This document shows, in pieces, positions 52,111-61,339 of a stretch of 64,000 bases of DNA. This DNA comes from Porphyrobacter sp. SLTP (GTDB taxonomy: Bacteria; Pseudomonadota; Alphaproteobacteria; Sphingomonadales; Sphingomonadaceae): the NCBI RefSeq assembly GCF_009905735.1, contig NZ_JAAALE010000004.1:1-64000 (forward strand), read 5' to 3'. Position numbers and translations under genes: made by a program. How positions within the stretch are numbered: position 1 is the first letter of the stretch; each line of letters starts with the position of its first letter. Below the pieces are notes generated by a model that had not been told where the DNA came from, did no database searches, and worked only from the letters and a program-made list of their open reading frames with translations.

Positions 52111-52995
52111 ATGTCGCTCCAACAGCTGCGCACCTTTGTCGAAGTCTACCGCCGACGCTCGTTGAGCGATGCAGCACGGGCCTTGGGAATTACCCAACCG
52201 GCCGCCTCTCAGCATATCGCCTCGCTTGAAACGCAACTCGGCCATCCCCTGTTCGACCGTCATTCGCGGGGGGTGCGCCCCACGGCCATCGCCGACGATC
52301 TGGCACTCTCGATCGGCGGCAGTCTCGATGCAGCCGAGGCCGCGCTCTCGGCGGCACGCGCCCGGTCGATCAGAGTTTCGGGAACAGTGCACATTGCCGC
52401 ACCGTCCGATATGCTGGGCGAAATGATCGCGCCAAGGCTTGGACCCTTGCTCGCTGCGGGGCTTGATTTGCGGCTGCATATCGGCGGGCGTGATGCGCTT
52501 TACGCCATGCTGCTCGACGACAAGGTGCACCTCGGGTTCACAGCTTCGCAGCCCGACGATGCGCGGCTCGCCTACCAGAAAGTCGGCACCGAAGATCTGC
52601 GGGCCGTGGCGGCACCCTCTGTTGTCGAGCAGATCGGGCGTAGCCCTCTGGCGGACGCGCTCAATACGGTGCCACATCTAGCCTATGATCTTGACCGGCC
52701 GCTGGTGCGCAACTGGCTGGAGGCCAACAACATCGAAGTGAAGCGCCCGCCTGCACTGACCGCTCCCGACCTTCGGGTCCTGCGTTCAGCCATGTGCGCG
52801 GGGCTGGGTTGGACGGTGCTGCCGGGCTATCTCACCGATGCCCAGCGCGCTGCTTGCACCCTTCTCGAAATTGCGGCGCCGGTAAGCGTGCCGACCAACG
52901 CATTCTATCTCGTCTGGGCAAAATCGTCCTTGCGCCATCCACGCGTTGCCTTGGCACGCGATGCGCTGATCACCGCCCTGCACGACAAGATTTAG
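52111..52995 (+). CDS. LysR-family transcriptional regulator
   Basis: Regulator of 294 residues. The N-terminal winged HTH is SLSDAARALGITQPAASQHI followed by ETQLGHPLFDR. The C-terminal periplasmic-binding-protein-like effector domain follows (GTVHIAAPSDMLGEMIAPRL). Start MSLQQLRTFVE at 52111; a longer reading adds 12 residues. It is divergent from the DJ-1/gloA/OYE/MRJP operon, the likely target, and upstream of a TonB receptor. Confidence 0.93.
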   Translation: MSLQQLRTFVEVYRRRSLSDAARALGITQPAASQHIASLETQLGHPLFDRHSRGVRPTAIADDLALSIGGSLDAAEAALSAARARSIRVSGTVHIAAPSDMLGEMIAPRLGPLLAAGLDLRLHIGGRDALYAMLLDDKVHLGFTASQPDDARLAYQKVGTEDLRAVAAPSVVEQIGRSPLADALNTVPHLAYDLDRPLVRNWLEANNIEVKRPPALTAPDLRVLRSAMCAGLGWTVLPGYLTDAQRAACTLLEIAAPVSVPTNAFYLVWAKSSLRHPRVALARDALITALHDKI

Positions 52996-53184
52996 ACCCC
53001 GAACCTGATTTGTGCTTCCAATCCTGATGCTCGTGAGGCGAGCTGGCTTGCGGTAATGACCAAGCGTCCTATATTTGAGGATAAACAATCGAAAGTGAGC
53101 CACAATCCAACGGTAAGATGGCTTGCTATTGACCATTTGTCCATTAAGTGCCATCTCCCTTCCCATAACGAGGGGAGGATACCA

Positions 53185-55500
53185 ATGAAAAAGCTGTTCC
53201 CGGCCATCTCGGCCCTGCCGCTTGCTGCGCTGTCCAGCCAACCTGTGTTCGCACAGGAGGCTGACGAAGCCACTGAGCAAAGCGAAAACGTCATCATCGT
53301 GACCGCGCAGCTGCGCGAGGAAAACGTGCAAGAAGTGCCCATCGCGATCACAGCCCTGACTGGCGAGAACATCCGCAATGCCCGTATCGAAGACGCGCTG
53401 GACCTTCAGTTCAACGCACCGAACGTCATCCTTTCAGCCAACCGCAACCTCACGATCCGCGGGGTCGGGTCGCAGTCCTTCGGTGGTTCCAACGACACCA
53501 ACATCGGCGTCCTCATCAACGGCGTATTCCTGCAGCAGGGCAGCACATTTGGCGAATTCTTCGACCTTGAACGGGTCGAAGTGCTGCGCGGCCCGCAGGG
53601 CACCCTGTTCGGTCGTAACACCACCGGCGGCCTGATCAATTTCGTCACCCGCAAGCCGACAGATGCCTTCGAAGGCTATGTGAGCGCGCAGGTCGAGAAC
53701 TTTGACGGGCGTCGCATCGAAGGTGCGGTGAACGTGCCGGTTACCGAAGGCTTCGGCTTGCGGTTTGCTGGGCATTACCTGAAGCGCGACGGCTATACCC
53801 GCAACCTCGAGGATGGCTCGCGCATCGACGGCCGTGACCAGTTCACGCTGCGCGGCAGCGCACGGCTCGACACCGGCTCCGGCACGACGGTCGACTTCGT
53901 GGTCACGTACTTCGAAGAAGACAGCAACCGCGGCAACGCGGTGAAGACGCTGTGCACACCCGATCCGACTTTGGGCTGCTCGCCTGACTCGGTCACCAAT
54001 GATTTCCCCGCCGTCAACTTCACGATCGACCGCTTCCTGATTCCCGGAGTTGTGCGCGCCGATACATTCAGCGCAAATCCGGCCGATCTGCGTGAAGTTC
54101 GCATCGATGTTCTGCCTGAACAGAGAGCCAAGGACCTGCTCGCCACCTTCGAGATCAATCAGGACATCGGTGACTGGCTGCGCCTGACTTCGGTCACCGG
54201 ATTTCGGGACGGCAGCAATGATTCCGTCCGTGACTTCGATCAGGGCACGCGGCCCAATGCTTTCAATCCCACCGCGATTTCGCCCGCAAATGGCGCGGGC
54301 AATGGTGTTCTGACCTACTTGCTTGGTCCGGGTCAGGTGATTTCATCGCCCGATTGGCGTTCAGCCCAGTATGGTTCGGGAGAGCGCGATCAGGTCAGCC
54401 AGGAACTGCGCCTTGCATCGGACTTTTCGGGGCCGTTCAACTTCCTGCTGGGCGGATATTATCTGAAGGCCAACAGCGCAGGCGATGTCATCACCTATAT
54501 GCCCGCCAACCGGACCGCCGGCTTTGTCGCGGCGGGCGTAACCACCGATGCGAGTGTTACCTCGCACGCGGTGTTCGGTGAGGTCTACATCGACATCACG
54601 CCTGAACTGAGCGTGCTGGGCGGCATCCGCTACACCAAGGATGACAAGTCCATCCGCACCGCCAGCGGCACCTTCGCGCTGGGCCCGTTCTTCGAAGGCG
54701 AGGCTTCATTCGATGCCTGGACTGGACGCGGCAGTGTCACCTGGCAGCCGTCGCCGGACAACAATCTCTATCTGACCTTCTCGCGCGGGTTCAAATCGGG
54801 CGGTTTCAATCCGGGCAATGTCGGCACGCCAACCTTTGATTCCGAATTCATCAACTCGTGGGAACTCGGTTCGAAAAACACGCTGCTTGATTCCAAGCTG
54901 ACCCTCAACGGGGCTCTGTTCCAATACGATTACAGCAATCTGATCGTCGGCAACATCGTTGGCACCCTTGCCACGAACGTCAACATTCCCGAAACACGCG
55001 TGCGAGGTTTCGAGCTCGAGACGGTCTTCACGCCGCTTGAAGGGCTGCGACTGGAAGGGGCGCTGGGCCTGCTCAAGACCGATATCCGCAGCGATTTCCG
55101 GTCGTCCGATCCGTCGCGCGGGGGGGCGTTCTTCCAGATCCAAGGCAACGAATTGCCCAACGCGCCTAGCCGCACCCTCAAGCTGGCCGCGGAATACAAC
55201 ATTCCGGTTGCGGGAAGCTGGTCTCTCAAACCGCGTGTCGATTACTACTCGCAGACCGGCTTCTGGGCGCGGGAATTCAATGTCGCAGCGGACCGTGTGG
55301 GCAGCTGGGAACAGTTCGATCTGCAGCTGCAGGTTGCCCATGACGACCGCGATTTGGCGCTGATCTTCTTTGTGAAGAACGTCCAGAACAACGACGACAT
55401 CACGTTCCTCGAAGTGAACTCCAACCTCGTCGGCAGCTTCCGCAGCGCCTTCCTGCTCGATCCTCGCGTGTATGGCGTCAACCTGCGGGCGGGCTTCTGA
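53185..55500 (+). CDS. TonB-dependent outer-membrane receptor
   Basis: Outer-membrane receptor of 771 residues. Signal peptide KLFPAISALPLAALSSQPVF; TonB box-like VIIVTAQ near 36-42; plug domain with VEVLRGPQGTLFGRNTTGGL; then a 22-strand barrel ending VYGVNLRAGF. Aggggagg precedes the ATG at 53185. Such Sphingomonad receptors take up siderophores or large organic substrates; this one, beside catabolic genes, may import the substrate. Its TGA overlaps the SDR start by one base. Confidence 0.95.
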   Translation: MKKLFPAISALPLAALSSQPVFAQEADEATEQSENVIIVTAQLREENVQEVPIAITALTGENIRNARIEDALDLQFNAPNVILSANRNLTIRGVGSQSFGGSNDTNIGVLINGVFLQQGSTFGEFFDLERVEVLRGPQGTLFGRNTTGGLINFVTRKPTDAFEGYVSAQVENFDGRRIEGAVNVPVTEGFGLRFAGHYLKRDGYTRNLEDGSRIDGRDQFTLRGSARLDTGSGTTVDFVVTYFEEDSNRGNAVKTLCTPDPTLGCSPDSVTNDFPAVNFTIDRFLIPGVVRADTFSANPADLREVRIDVLPEQRAKDLLATFEINQDIGDWLRLTSVTGFRDGSNDSVRDFDQGTRPNAFNPTAISPANGAGNGVLTYLLGPGQVISSPDWRSAQYGSGERDQVSQELRLASDFSGPFNFLLGGYYLKANSAGDVITYMPANRTAGFVAAGVTTDASVTSHAVFGEVYIDITPELSVLGGIRYTKDDKSIRTASGTFALGPFFEGEASFDAWTGRGSVTWQPSPDNNLYLTFSRGFKSGGFNPGNVGTPTFDSEFINSWELGSKNTLLDSKLTLNGALFQYDYSNLIVGNIVGTLATNVNIPETRVRGFELETVFTPLEGLRLEGALGLLKTDIRSDFRSSDPSRGGAFFQIQGNELPNAPSRTLKLAAEYNIPVAGSWSLKPRVDYYSQTGFWAREFNVAADRVGSWEQFDLQLQVAHDDRDLALIFFVKNVQNNDDITFLEVNSNLVGSFRSAFLLDPRVYGVNLRAGF

Positions 55501-56297
55501 TGGACACAACCAACAACAACACAGCCGCCGCCATGCCGCAGCTGTTCGATCTGACCGGCCATGTCGCACTTGTGACCGGAGGCAATGGGGGCCTCGGCAT
55601 CGGAATGGCGCGAGGGCTCGCGAGCGCCGGGGCCAGCGTGGCGATCTGGGGACGAAATGCCGAGCGCAACCGGGCCGCGAGCGAGGCGCTCAAGGCCAAT
55701 GGGGCAGACGTGGCAGACTTCGCCTGTGACGTTACCGACCCGGAACAGGTCTCAGGAGCGATGGAATTGACGATCGCTCGCTTTGGCCGGCTTGACAGCT
55801 GTTTTGCCAATGCCGGCGGGTCGGGCGTGCGAAAGCCTTTCACCCAACTCTCTCCCGGGGACTGGCAAAGCACGCTCGATCTCAACGTCAACAGTGTGGT
55901 CTACACCTTTCAGGCAGCGTCCCGGCAGTTCATCGAGCAAGGGAGCGGCGGAAGTCTTGTCGTCACATCTTCGGTCGCGGCGCTGCTGGGCGTGCCGGGG
56001 GGCGGCTATTCCGCGACGAAGGCTGCCGTCTCGGGCCTGGTGCGCTCGCTTGCGGTGGAGCTCGCCCCTGTCGGTATTCGCGCCAATTCGATCCTGCCAG
56101 GGTTCATTGCAACCGAAATGAGCCTCAACACACCCAAGGCGTTCCAGGATGCGTGCTTGCGGCGGACCCCCTCTGGCAAGCTTGGCACTGTCGACGACAT
56201 GGCCGGGGCTGCGGTGTTTCTGGCTGGCCCGGCGAGCCGCTATATGACCGGTCATTCGCTGGTGATCGACGGGGGACAGTCGATCTTCCCGATGTAG
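55500..56297 (+). CDS. SDR-family NAD(P)-dependent oxidoreductase
   Basis: Rossmann dehydrogenase/reductase of 265 residues. The cofactor motif is VTGGNGGLGIGMA (TGxxxGxG), NAG is in FANAGGSG, and the catalytic Ser-Tyr-Lys are VTSSVAALLG and GGGYSATKAAVSG. ATEMSLNTPKAF is the substrate loop. It is coupled to the TonB receptor, so uptake and oxidation may be linked. Substrate unknown. Confidence 0.92.
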   Translation: MDTTNNNTAAAMPQLFDLTGHVALVTGGNGGLGIGMARGLASAGASVAIWGRNAERNRAASEALKANGADVADFACDVTDPEQVSGAMELTIARFGRLDSCFANAGGSGVRKPFTQLSPGDWQSTLDLNVNSVVYTFQAASRQFIEQGSGGSLVVTSSVAALLGVPGGGYSATKAAVSGLVRSLAVELAPVGIRANSILPGFIATEMSLNTPKAFQDACLRRTPSGKLGTVDDMAGAAVFLAGPASRYMTGHSLVIDGGQSIFPM

Positions 56298-56310
56298 GCC
56301 GCGGAGTTGG

Positions 56311-56955
56311 CTAACCTGCTGGTTTTCCGTCCCAAAGCGGTTTTCGGCGCGCGGCAAAATCGGTCTTGAGCGACGTCACCGATCCCAAAATCATGGAAAC
56401 GGTGATGTCCTCAAGCTGCTGCCGGTCCATCCCGGTGCGCAGCAGGTAGGCTCCAGCCGAAGCCGGAAGGCCGAAGCTGATGTCGGTCGCCGCCCGGGCA
56501 ACGTCGGGCGGCAGGTCGAAATGGCGCTCGATGATAGCGGCGAGAAATTCGACCGCCGTGTCCCGGCCATATTCGGTCGGATCGTGAAAATCGCTGATCG
56601 AGGGTTCCTGCTGGAGCCGCTCGATGATCAGCCCTCTCTCCTCGATATAGGTGAGGTAGACATGGGTGGTAGCGCGCACCATGCCCTCGAATGTCTCTGC
56701 GCCATTGACCGCCTCGCTCTGGAGCCGCCGCAGCCGCTTCAGTTCACGTTCGAGCAGCTCGCTCAGTAACATCTGGAGGTTGGGGAAGTAGTTGTAGACC
56801 AGCGATTTGCTCACCCCCGCCGCGCGCCCGACGGCCTCCATCGACAGCTCGGCGATCCCCTCGCGCGCAATCATGTCTGCCGCGTGATCTAGGATCAGCG
56901 AACGCCGTTCCTCCGGGGCGAGCCGGGTCCTGCGCTTGGTGGCGACAACAGTCAT
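56311..56955 (-). CDS. TetR/AcrR-family transcriptional regulator
   Basis: Repressor-type regulator of 214 residues. The N-terminal HTH is IAREGIAELSMEAVGRAAGV followed by SKSLVYNYFPNLQML. The C-terminal ligand-binding domain is helical and unassigned. It lies 43 bp after the VOC gene on the same strand and is probably last in the quinohemoprotein operon. It may bind the palindrome at 59929-59950. Confidence 0.9.
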   Translation of the reverse strand: MTVVATKRRTRLAPEERRSLILDHAADMIAREGIAELSMEAVGRAAGVSKSLVYNYFPNLQMLLSELLERELKRLRRLQSEAVNGAETFEGMVRATTHVYLTYIEERGLIIERLQQEPSISDFHDPTEYGRDTAVEFLAAIIERHFDLPPDVARAATDISFGLPASAGAYLLRTGMDRQQLEDITVSMILGSVTSLKTDFAARRKPLWDGKPAG

Positions 56956-56998
56956 GGGCCAAGCCTAGCAGACTGGCCGCACCAATCCAGATGGCAAC

Positions 56999-58090
56999 TT
57001 ACTGCGGCGCCCGGTCCTTCAGCCACAGCATGTCGTCAATCGAACGTGCTGCGCCGGCGCCGATGTTCTGCTGGAAAGCGATGAGATTGCCTTCTGGATC
57101 GCGAGCATAGCGCACCCGCCAGCCGCCCAGTTCGAATGTCTTGCCGGCAAAGCGCACGCCCTCGCGTTCCAGCCGGGTAAGCGTAGCGGCAAGATCGTCG
57201 GTCTCGAAAACGATGGCATTGTAACCGATCGCGTCGATCATCTGCGCAGCTGTGCCCTTGGGCGTGCGCGGTTCGATGTAGTGCCAGAACTCCAGCTCGA
57301 AATTGCCGACGTCGAACCAGCTCGCTGCGGCAACAATGCCGTCGATATCGGCAATCTCGTCGAAGGTCTGGCGCCGGGTCGGCGGTAGTTCACGGCGCGG
57401 GCCGTGGCCGAGGACCTTGGAGTAGAACGTAACCATCTGCTCCTTGTCGCCGGTGACATTGCCGATATGCGTGGCCCAGGCAGGAAAGCGCATCCGCTTG
57501 GTGCCAAGCTCGCCATGTGCAGCAATCACCTCGGGCGTCAGCTGCTCCATCTCGATCATGATGCCGTCAGGATCGAAGCCATAGGCATAGGTTACCCCGT
57601 ATCCGCCCAGATCGACAGGCCCGTCTCCGCGCGACAGCATGGCGAGGCCATTGGCCTTGAACACGTCGTATTTCGGCGCAGTCGAAGGCGACTGGAAGCA
57701 GATATGGGTATAGCCCGGCCCGATCACCGGGCGGCGCTCGGGCGGGGACTTGGCATCGGGATCGATATCGATCAGCTGCAGGAAGACGGTGGGCGTGCGC
57801 ACCAGCGCGATCTCGATCTTGCCTTTGCGCCTGGTCAGCACTTCGGACGGAAACGCGGCAGCTTCGACCATCCGCCGCTCGACCAGCTCGTAAGGCACAG
57901 ACCGGCTGTAGAAGGCGAGCGTGTCGTCGATGTCGCTGACGGTGATGCCGATATGATGGACGCCCTTGATCGGCCCTGCGATCACCGGGACAGGTGCGGC
58001 GGCAGCGGCACCCGGCGCAGCCGTGCCGGTGGTCGCTGCGCAGCTTGCAAGCAATACGCAGGCGAGTGCGGTGAAGGCAGGTCTTATCAT
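56999..58090 (-). CDS. Exported two-domain VOC (glyoxalase/dioxygenase-fold) lipoprotein
   Basis: Protein of 363 residues with a lipobox (CVLLASC) and Ala-rich linker. Domain 1 (about 40-180) has GVHHIGITVSD, GYTHICFQSP and MIEMEQL, so the His-His-Glu metal set is present. Domain 2 (about 205-345) has ATHIGNVTGD and NAIVFETDD, but its last ligand is replaced (NLIAFQQN). Such folds are extradiol dioxygenases or isomerases. Envelope localisation is unusual for the family. It overlaps the quinohemoprotein gene by 4 bp. Confidence 0.78.
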   Translation of the reverse strand: MIRPAFTALACVLLASCAATTGTAAPGAAAAAPVPVIAGPIKGVHHIGITVSDIDDTLAFYSRSVPYELVERRMVEAAAFPSEVLTRRKGKIEIALVRTPTVFLQLIDIDPDAKSPPERRPVIGPGYTHICFQSPSTAPKYDVFKANGLAMLSRGDGPVDLGGYGVTYAYGFDPDGIMIEMEQLTPEVIAAHGELGTKRMRFPAWATHIGNVTGDKEQMVTFYSKVLGHGPRRELPPTRRQTFDEIADIDGIVAAASWFDVGNFELEFWHYIEPRTPKGTAAQMIDAIGYNAIVFETDDLAATLTRLEREGVRFAGKTFELGGWRVRYARDPEGNLIAFQQNIGAGAARSIDDMLWLKDRAPQ

Positions 58091-59913
58091 CGGTCGGCTC
58101 CCTTGAGGCGATAGACCAGCAGCACATTGCCCGCGATCTCGCCGAACTTGTCGTATCCCGAGTTCACAATCACCATGTCTCCTGCCACCACCGGGCCTTG
58201 ACCGTCGATCGTGCCGCCCTTGGCCTCAACCCCGTTGACGGTCGCAAAGGCGCGGTTGGTGTCTGTCTTCCACAGCACTGCGCCATCCTTGGCGGCGTAG
58301 GCGACCAACCGCCCGTCATGCCCTCCGCCGAACACCACCCCGGGGATCAGTGTGACCGGAGCGGATAGGGCAGTGATGCAGGCAAAGGAGAATTCAGGGC
58401 AGCGCAGCTTTTCGATCCGCGACCACAGCGGGCGGCCCGTCGCAACGTCGAACGCATGGATGCCGGGGCGCGGATCGCCCTTGGCGAAACGGCTGCCGGG
58501 CGTGTCGGCAATCGGCACAAACAGCGTTGTGCCATCGCTTGCCATGCCCCAGTGAATACCGCCATTGAACCCGCCGCGCCCGACCCGCTGGCGCCACAGC
58601 ACGCTTCCCCGGTCCGGATCGATCGCGAAGATCTCACCGGATTTCTGTCCGGCAAGCAGGATGTCGCGAGCGCCGGCCTTCACCAGCATAGGGGGCGCAC
58701 CGAAATCGAAGTCTGGCCCATCCTCGGCCGGGCAATTGGCGCTTTGCTTTGTGCCGCACGCCGCGTTCCACGCATCCCCCGCGGTGGCCTGCATCACCCA
58801 CTTGCGCCGGCCGGTGGCAAGTTCGATCGCGATGATCGCATCGCTTTGGTCATTGGCGGGGGAGGAGTAGTTTTCGCCCGTGCCGACATACAAAAGCCCG
58901 CGCGCCGGATCGACTGTGGGGGTGCCCCAAACCGGCGCGCCGCTCGGCGCGTTCTCGCCGCCCTTGTGCCTGACGGGCTTGTCGACCGAATACCAGCGCC
59001 AAACTCGGCTGCCATTAGACGCATCGAGCGCCGTCACACCGCCGCGGAACGTGCAGCACTCGTAATCCTCATTGAAGGCGCTGAGAACTTCGGTCGAGGA
59101 CATCGGCACGAACAATCGACCGCCATGCAGTGCGAGGCTGCCCGTGATCGTGCCGTCAGGATGGTCGCGCACCGTTGTGGTCCAGCGCAGTTTGCCGGTT
59201 TCGGCATCAACCGCATAAACACGCGCGTCGAAGTCCCCGAAATACAGCGTCGGGCCGGCGGCGGCATCGACGTCGAGGACGGGCGCATTGCGCACTTCGG
59301 CCTTGGCATCGAACGTCCACCAGATGCACCCCGTCATCCGGTCAAGCGCATAGACCCGGCCCGATTGGCTGCCGGTGAACACCGCCTTTTCGGTTACCGC
59401 AGGTTGCGAACGGGCGCGCTGCGCTTCAGGAAAGCCGAAGGCCCAGGCAAGCTCAAGTCGCCCGACATTGGCGGGCGTGATCACAGTCTGGCGCTGATAA
59501 CGCGCGTTGGACAGGCCGTTGCCCCAGCGGTTCCAGAGCGGCGCGCCAGACACCGCCAGACGACCCTCGCAGCGTTTTCCCGCCACCACTTGCGGCGGGG
59601 CATCGGTCCCGAGATGATCCGCGAGGATCGCGATTTCATAGGGATTGAGTGCAGAGCCCTGCGCCTTCATCACCCCGGTCGTGAGAGCCTGTTTGATATA
59701 GGCCGCACTGCGTTTCTCGATGGCTGCCCGAACAGGGGCGCCGCCCGTGGCATTGTCATGACAGCTGCTGCAATGGGTGAGATAAAGGCTTTCGCCGAGC
59801 TCGGCCTGCCCGCTGAGTGAGGATGCGGCATCGGGCTTGGTTTCGCTTTCCGACGGCGCGCAGCCGACGATCAGGAGACTTGCAGCCAAAGCCCCTGCAA
59901 ACCTTAGTGACAT
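58087..59913 (-). CDS. Cytochrome c/PQQ quinohemoprotein dehydrogenase, PVA-dehydrogenase-like lipoprotein
   Basis: Exported protein of 608 residues. Lipobox LLIVGC; an N-terminal cytochrome c domain with CSSCH (48-52); then an eight-bladed PQQ propeller (QSGRVYALDRMTGCIWWTF, NAPVLDVDAAAGPTLYFGDF). A vicinal Cys-Cys pair (EDYECCTF, 286-287) matches the disulfide over PQQ in quinoprotein alcohol dehydrogenases. The heme-first order matches sphingomonad polyvinyl-alcohol dehydrogenases. It should oxidise an alcohol and pass electrons through its own heme. First of an operon with VOC and TetR. Confidence 0.85.
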   Translation of the reverse strand: MSLRFAGALAASLLIVGCAPSESETKPDAASSLSGQAELGESLYLTHCSSCHDNATGGAPVRAAIEKRSAAYIKQALTTGVMKAQGSALNPYEIAILADHLGTDAPPQVVAGKRCEGRLAVSGAPLWNRWGNGLSNARYQRQTVITPANVGRLELAWAFGFPEAQRARSQPAVTEKAVFTGSQSGRVYALDRMTGCIWWTFDAKAEVRNAPVLDVDAAAGPTLYFGDFDARVYAVDAETGKLRWTTTVRDHPDGTITGSLALHGGRLFVPMSSTEVLSAFNEDYECCTFRGGVTALDASNGSRVWRWYSVDKPVRHKGGENAPSGAPVWGTPTVDPARGLLYVGTGENYSSPANDQSDAIIAIELATGRRKWVMQATAGDAWNAACGTKQSANCPAEDGPDFDFGAPPMLVKAGARDILLAGQKSGEIFAIDPDRGSVLWRQRVGRGGFNGGIHWGMASDGTTLFVPIADTPGSRFAKGDPRPGIHAFDVATGRPLWSRIEKLRCPEFSFACITALSAPVTLIPGVVFGGGHDGRLVAYAAKDGAVLWKTDTNRAFATVNGVEAKGGTIDGQGPVVAGDMVIVNSGYDKFGEIAGNVLLVYRLKGADR

Positions 59914-59928
59914 TGAGCTCTCCCTCTG

Positions 59929-59950
59929 TTATTGACGAATATTGCAATAA
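59929..59950. promoter_or_regulatory. Candidate operator palindrome in the divergent promoter
   Basis: Left arm ttattg (59929-59934) and right arm caataa (59945-59950) flank acgaatattg. This 22-bp inverted repeat fills the middle of the only 50-bp gap between the divergent quinohemoprotein and hydrolase starts. It could be bound by the TetR protein at 56311-56955. Confidence 0.45.
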
Positions 59951-59963
59951 AAAGGGGGTGTCA

Positions 59964-60971
59964 ATGCGGATCATTGAGCTGGCGCGGCACTTGATTGCTG
60001 CCTTGGTCGCCGGACTGTCAACAGTGGCGGCTGCCACAGATCTCGCAGTCATTCATGCCAACCGCGTCGGCAGCCGCCCCTATACCGAAGGTTTCATCGG
60101 GAAGGGCGATGACCGCATCCACTATGTCGCGACCGGCGAGGGCCCTCCGGTAATCCTCGTCCACGGCTTTCCAAGCTTCTGGTATGTGTGGTTCGACCAG
60201 ATGGAGGCCTTCAGCCCCTGCCGGAGAATGATCGCGATCGACGCGCCAGGGGCAGGCTTTTCGGGCCGTCCGGCGCGCGATGCTAACTACCGGGTGGCAC
60301 GCCTCGCGCGGCAGCTTGACCGCACGATTGCGGCGCTGGCACCGGATGAAAAAGTCACGCTGGTGGGCCATGACTGGGGCGGCGCACTGGCGTGGTCCTA
60401 TGCACAGTGGAAACCGCAGCGGCTTGCCCGGCTCGCCGTTTTCAGCGCGCCACCTTATGACCTGTTTCTCGACATGCTGTCCGACGATCCAGCGCAGCGG
60501 GCAGCCTCGGCTTACGTGCCGCGCCTCCAGGCACTCAACCGTGAGAGCATCGAGCGGCAGAACGTGCCGTCCACCTTGTTCGAGACCGCCTATGGCCGCG
60601 CAATTTCGGAAGGCATATTGACCGCCGAGGAAGGCGGATTGTTCCGCGGCGCACTGTCCGACCCGGCAGCGATCGACGCCGGCATCGCGTGGTATCGCGC
60701 CAATATCCCGCCCTTTGATAAGATGGCTCCCGGCAGTGGCTGGCCAAGGCGCTCTGGCCCGATCACCATGCCGGTGCTGTTGATCGAGGGTAGTGAGGAC
60801 AAGACTTTCGCTCCTACCCTCGCCAAGCGGGCCCGCGCCAAGGCAGAAAACCTCGCCGCAGCAATGCTCCCGGGCGTGGGCCACTGGACCCCTTTCGAGG
60901 ATCCGCAAGCTGCCAACGCCCTGCTCGGCGCGTTCCTTGGCTTGCCGGGCGGGCGCTGCCCTGGGAGCTAA
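59964..60971 (+). CDS. Exported alpha/beta hydrolase, epoxide-hydrolase-like
   Basis: Hydrolase of 335 residues with an N-terminal signal segment (ELARHLIAALVAGLSTVAAA). Oxyanion-hole motif HGFPSFWYVW (67-70), nucleophile elbow VGHDWGGALAWS (Asp137) and catalytic His in LPGVGHWTPFED match epoxide hydrolases/haloalkane dehalogenases. The nucleophilic Asp distinguishes it from the serine-type oxidised-PVA hydrolases. Start MRIIELARHL at 59964. Divergent from the quinohemoprotein gene. Confidence 0.88.
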   Translation: MRIIELARHLIAALVAGLSTVAAATDLAVIHANRVGSRPYTEGFIGKGDDRIHYVATGEGPPVILVHGFPSFWYVWFDQMEAFSPCRRMIAIDAPGAGFSGRPARDANYRVARLARQLDRTIAALAPDEKVTLVGHDWGGALAWSYAQWKPQRLARLAVFSAPPYDLFLDMLSDDPAQRAASAYVPRLQALNRESIERQNVPSTLFETAYGRAISEGILTAEEGGLFRGALSDPAAIDAGIAWYRANIPPFDKMAPGSGWPRRSGPITMPVLLIEGSEDKTFAPTLAKRARAKAENLAAAMLPGVGHWTPFEDPQAANALLGAFLGLPGGRCPGS

Positions 60972-61034
60972 TCAGGCGGTGAATGCCCAGCGCTTGGCAG
61001 CTGATGTCAGAACGGGAAGTTCGCCCTGGCGATC

Positions 61035-61255
61035 GTGAACGACCGTAGGTGGTCGGCGGGGGACGCATTGCTTGGCGGCGATAAACGGCAGCTATTGCGT
61101 AATGTCACCCGAAAGAGGTCAGGCAGCTTTCCACCCAGCATCGGTCATGAGCGGGGCTGAGGCGCGATCCCGAAAACGGCATGTCGGCTTTGCCAACCTT
61201 CCGGAAAATTTCTGCCACTCAGCTACCGACCCCGTAGCGGTCATTCCCGGTGCCT
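61035..61255. repeat. Dispersed intergenic repeat R2
   Basis: Contains gtgaacgaccg (61035-61045), then ccaccca...gtcatgagcggggctga, then cgatcccgaaaa, tcggctttgcc and taccgaccccg. The gap 60972-61339 holds this copy and no gene I can support. It starts 63 bp beyond the hydrolase stop and ends about 85 bp before the Imm11-like start. Confidence 0.7.
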
Positions 61256-61339
61256 TGCCTCATTCAATGGACAAGATAATGCTTGTCTCTGACTCGGAAC
61301 GATAAAGCTGCACCGCCGAGGGCAAGCACGGAGTATCGA

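Noticed and set aside
54706-55569. 287-codon open frame antisense to the TonB receptor
   Set aside because: The plus strand encodes a complete receptor barrel here; the antisense product has no recognisable features.
58087-60971. A complete PVA-degradation operon
   Set aside because: The neighbouring hydrolase has an Asp nucleophile (GHDWGG), not the serine type of oxidised-PVA hydrolase, so only the dehydrogenase resembles that pathway.
61072-61305. 77-codon frame across repeat R2
   Set aside because: The coding frame is carried by a non-coding repeat whose other copies do not preserve it.
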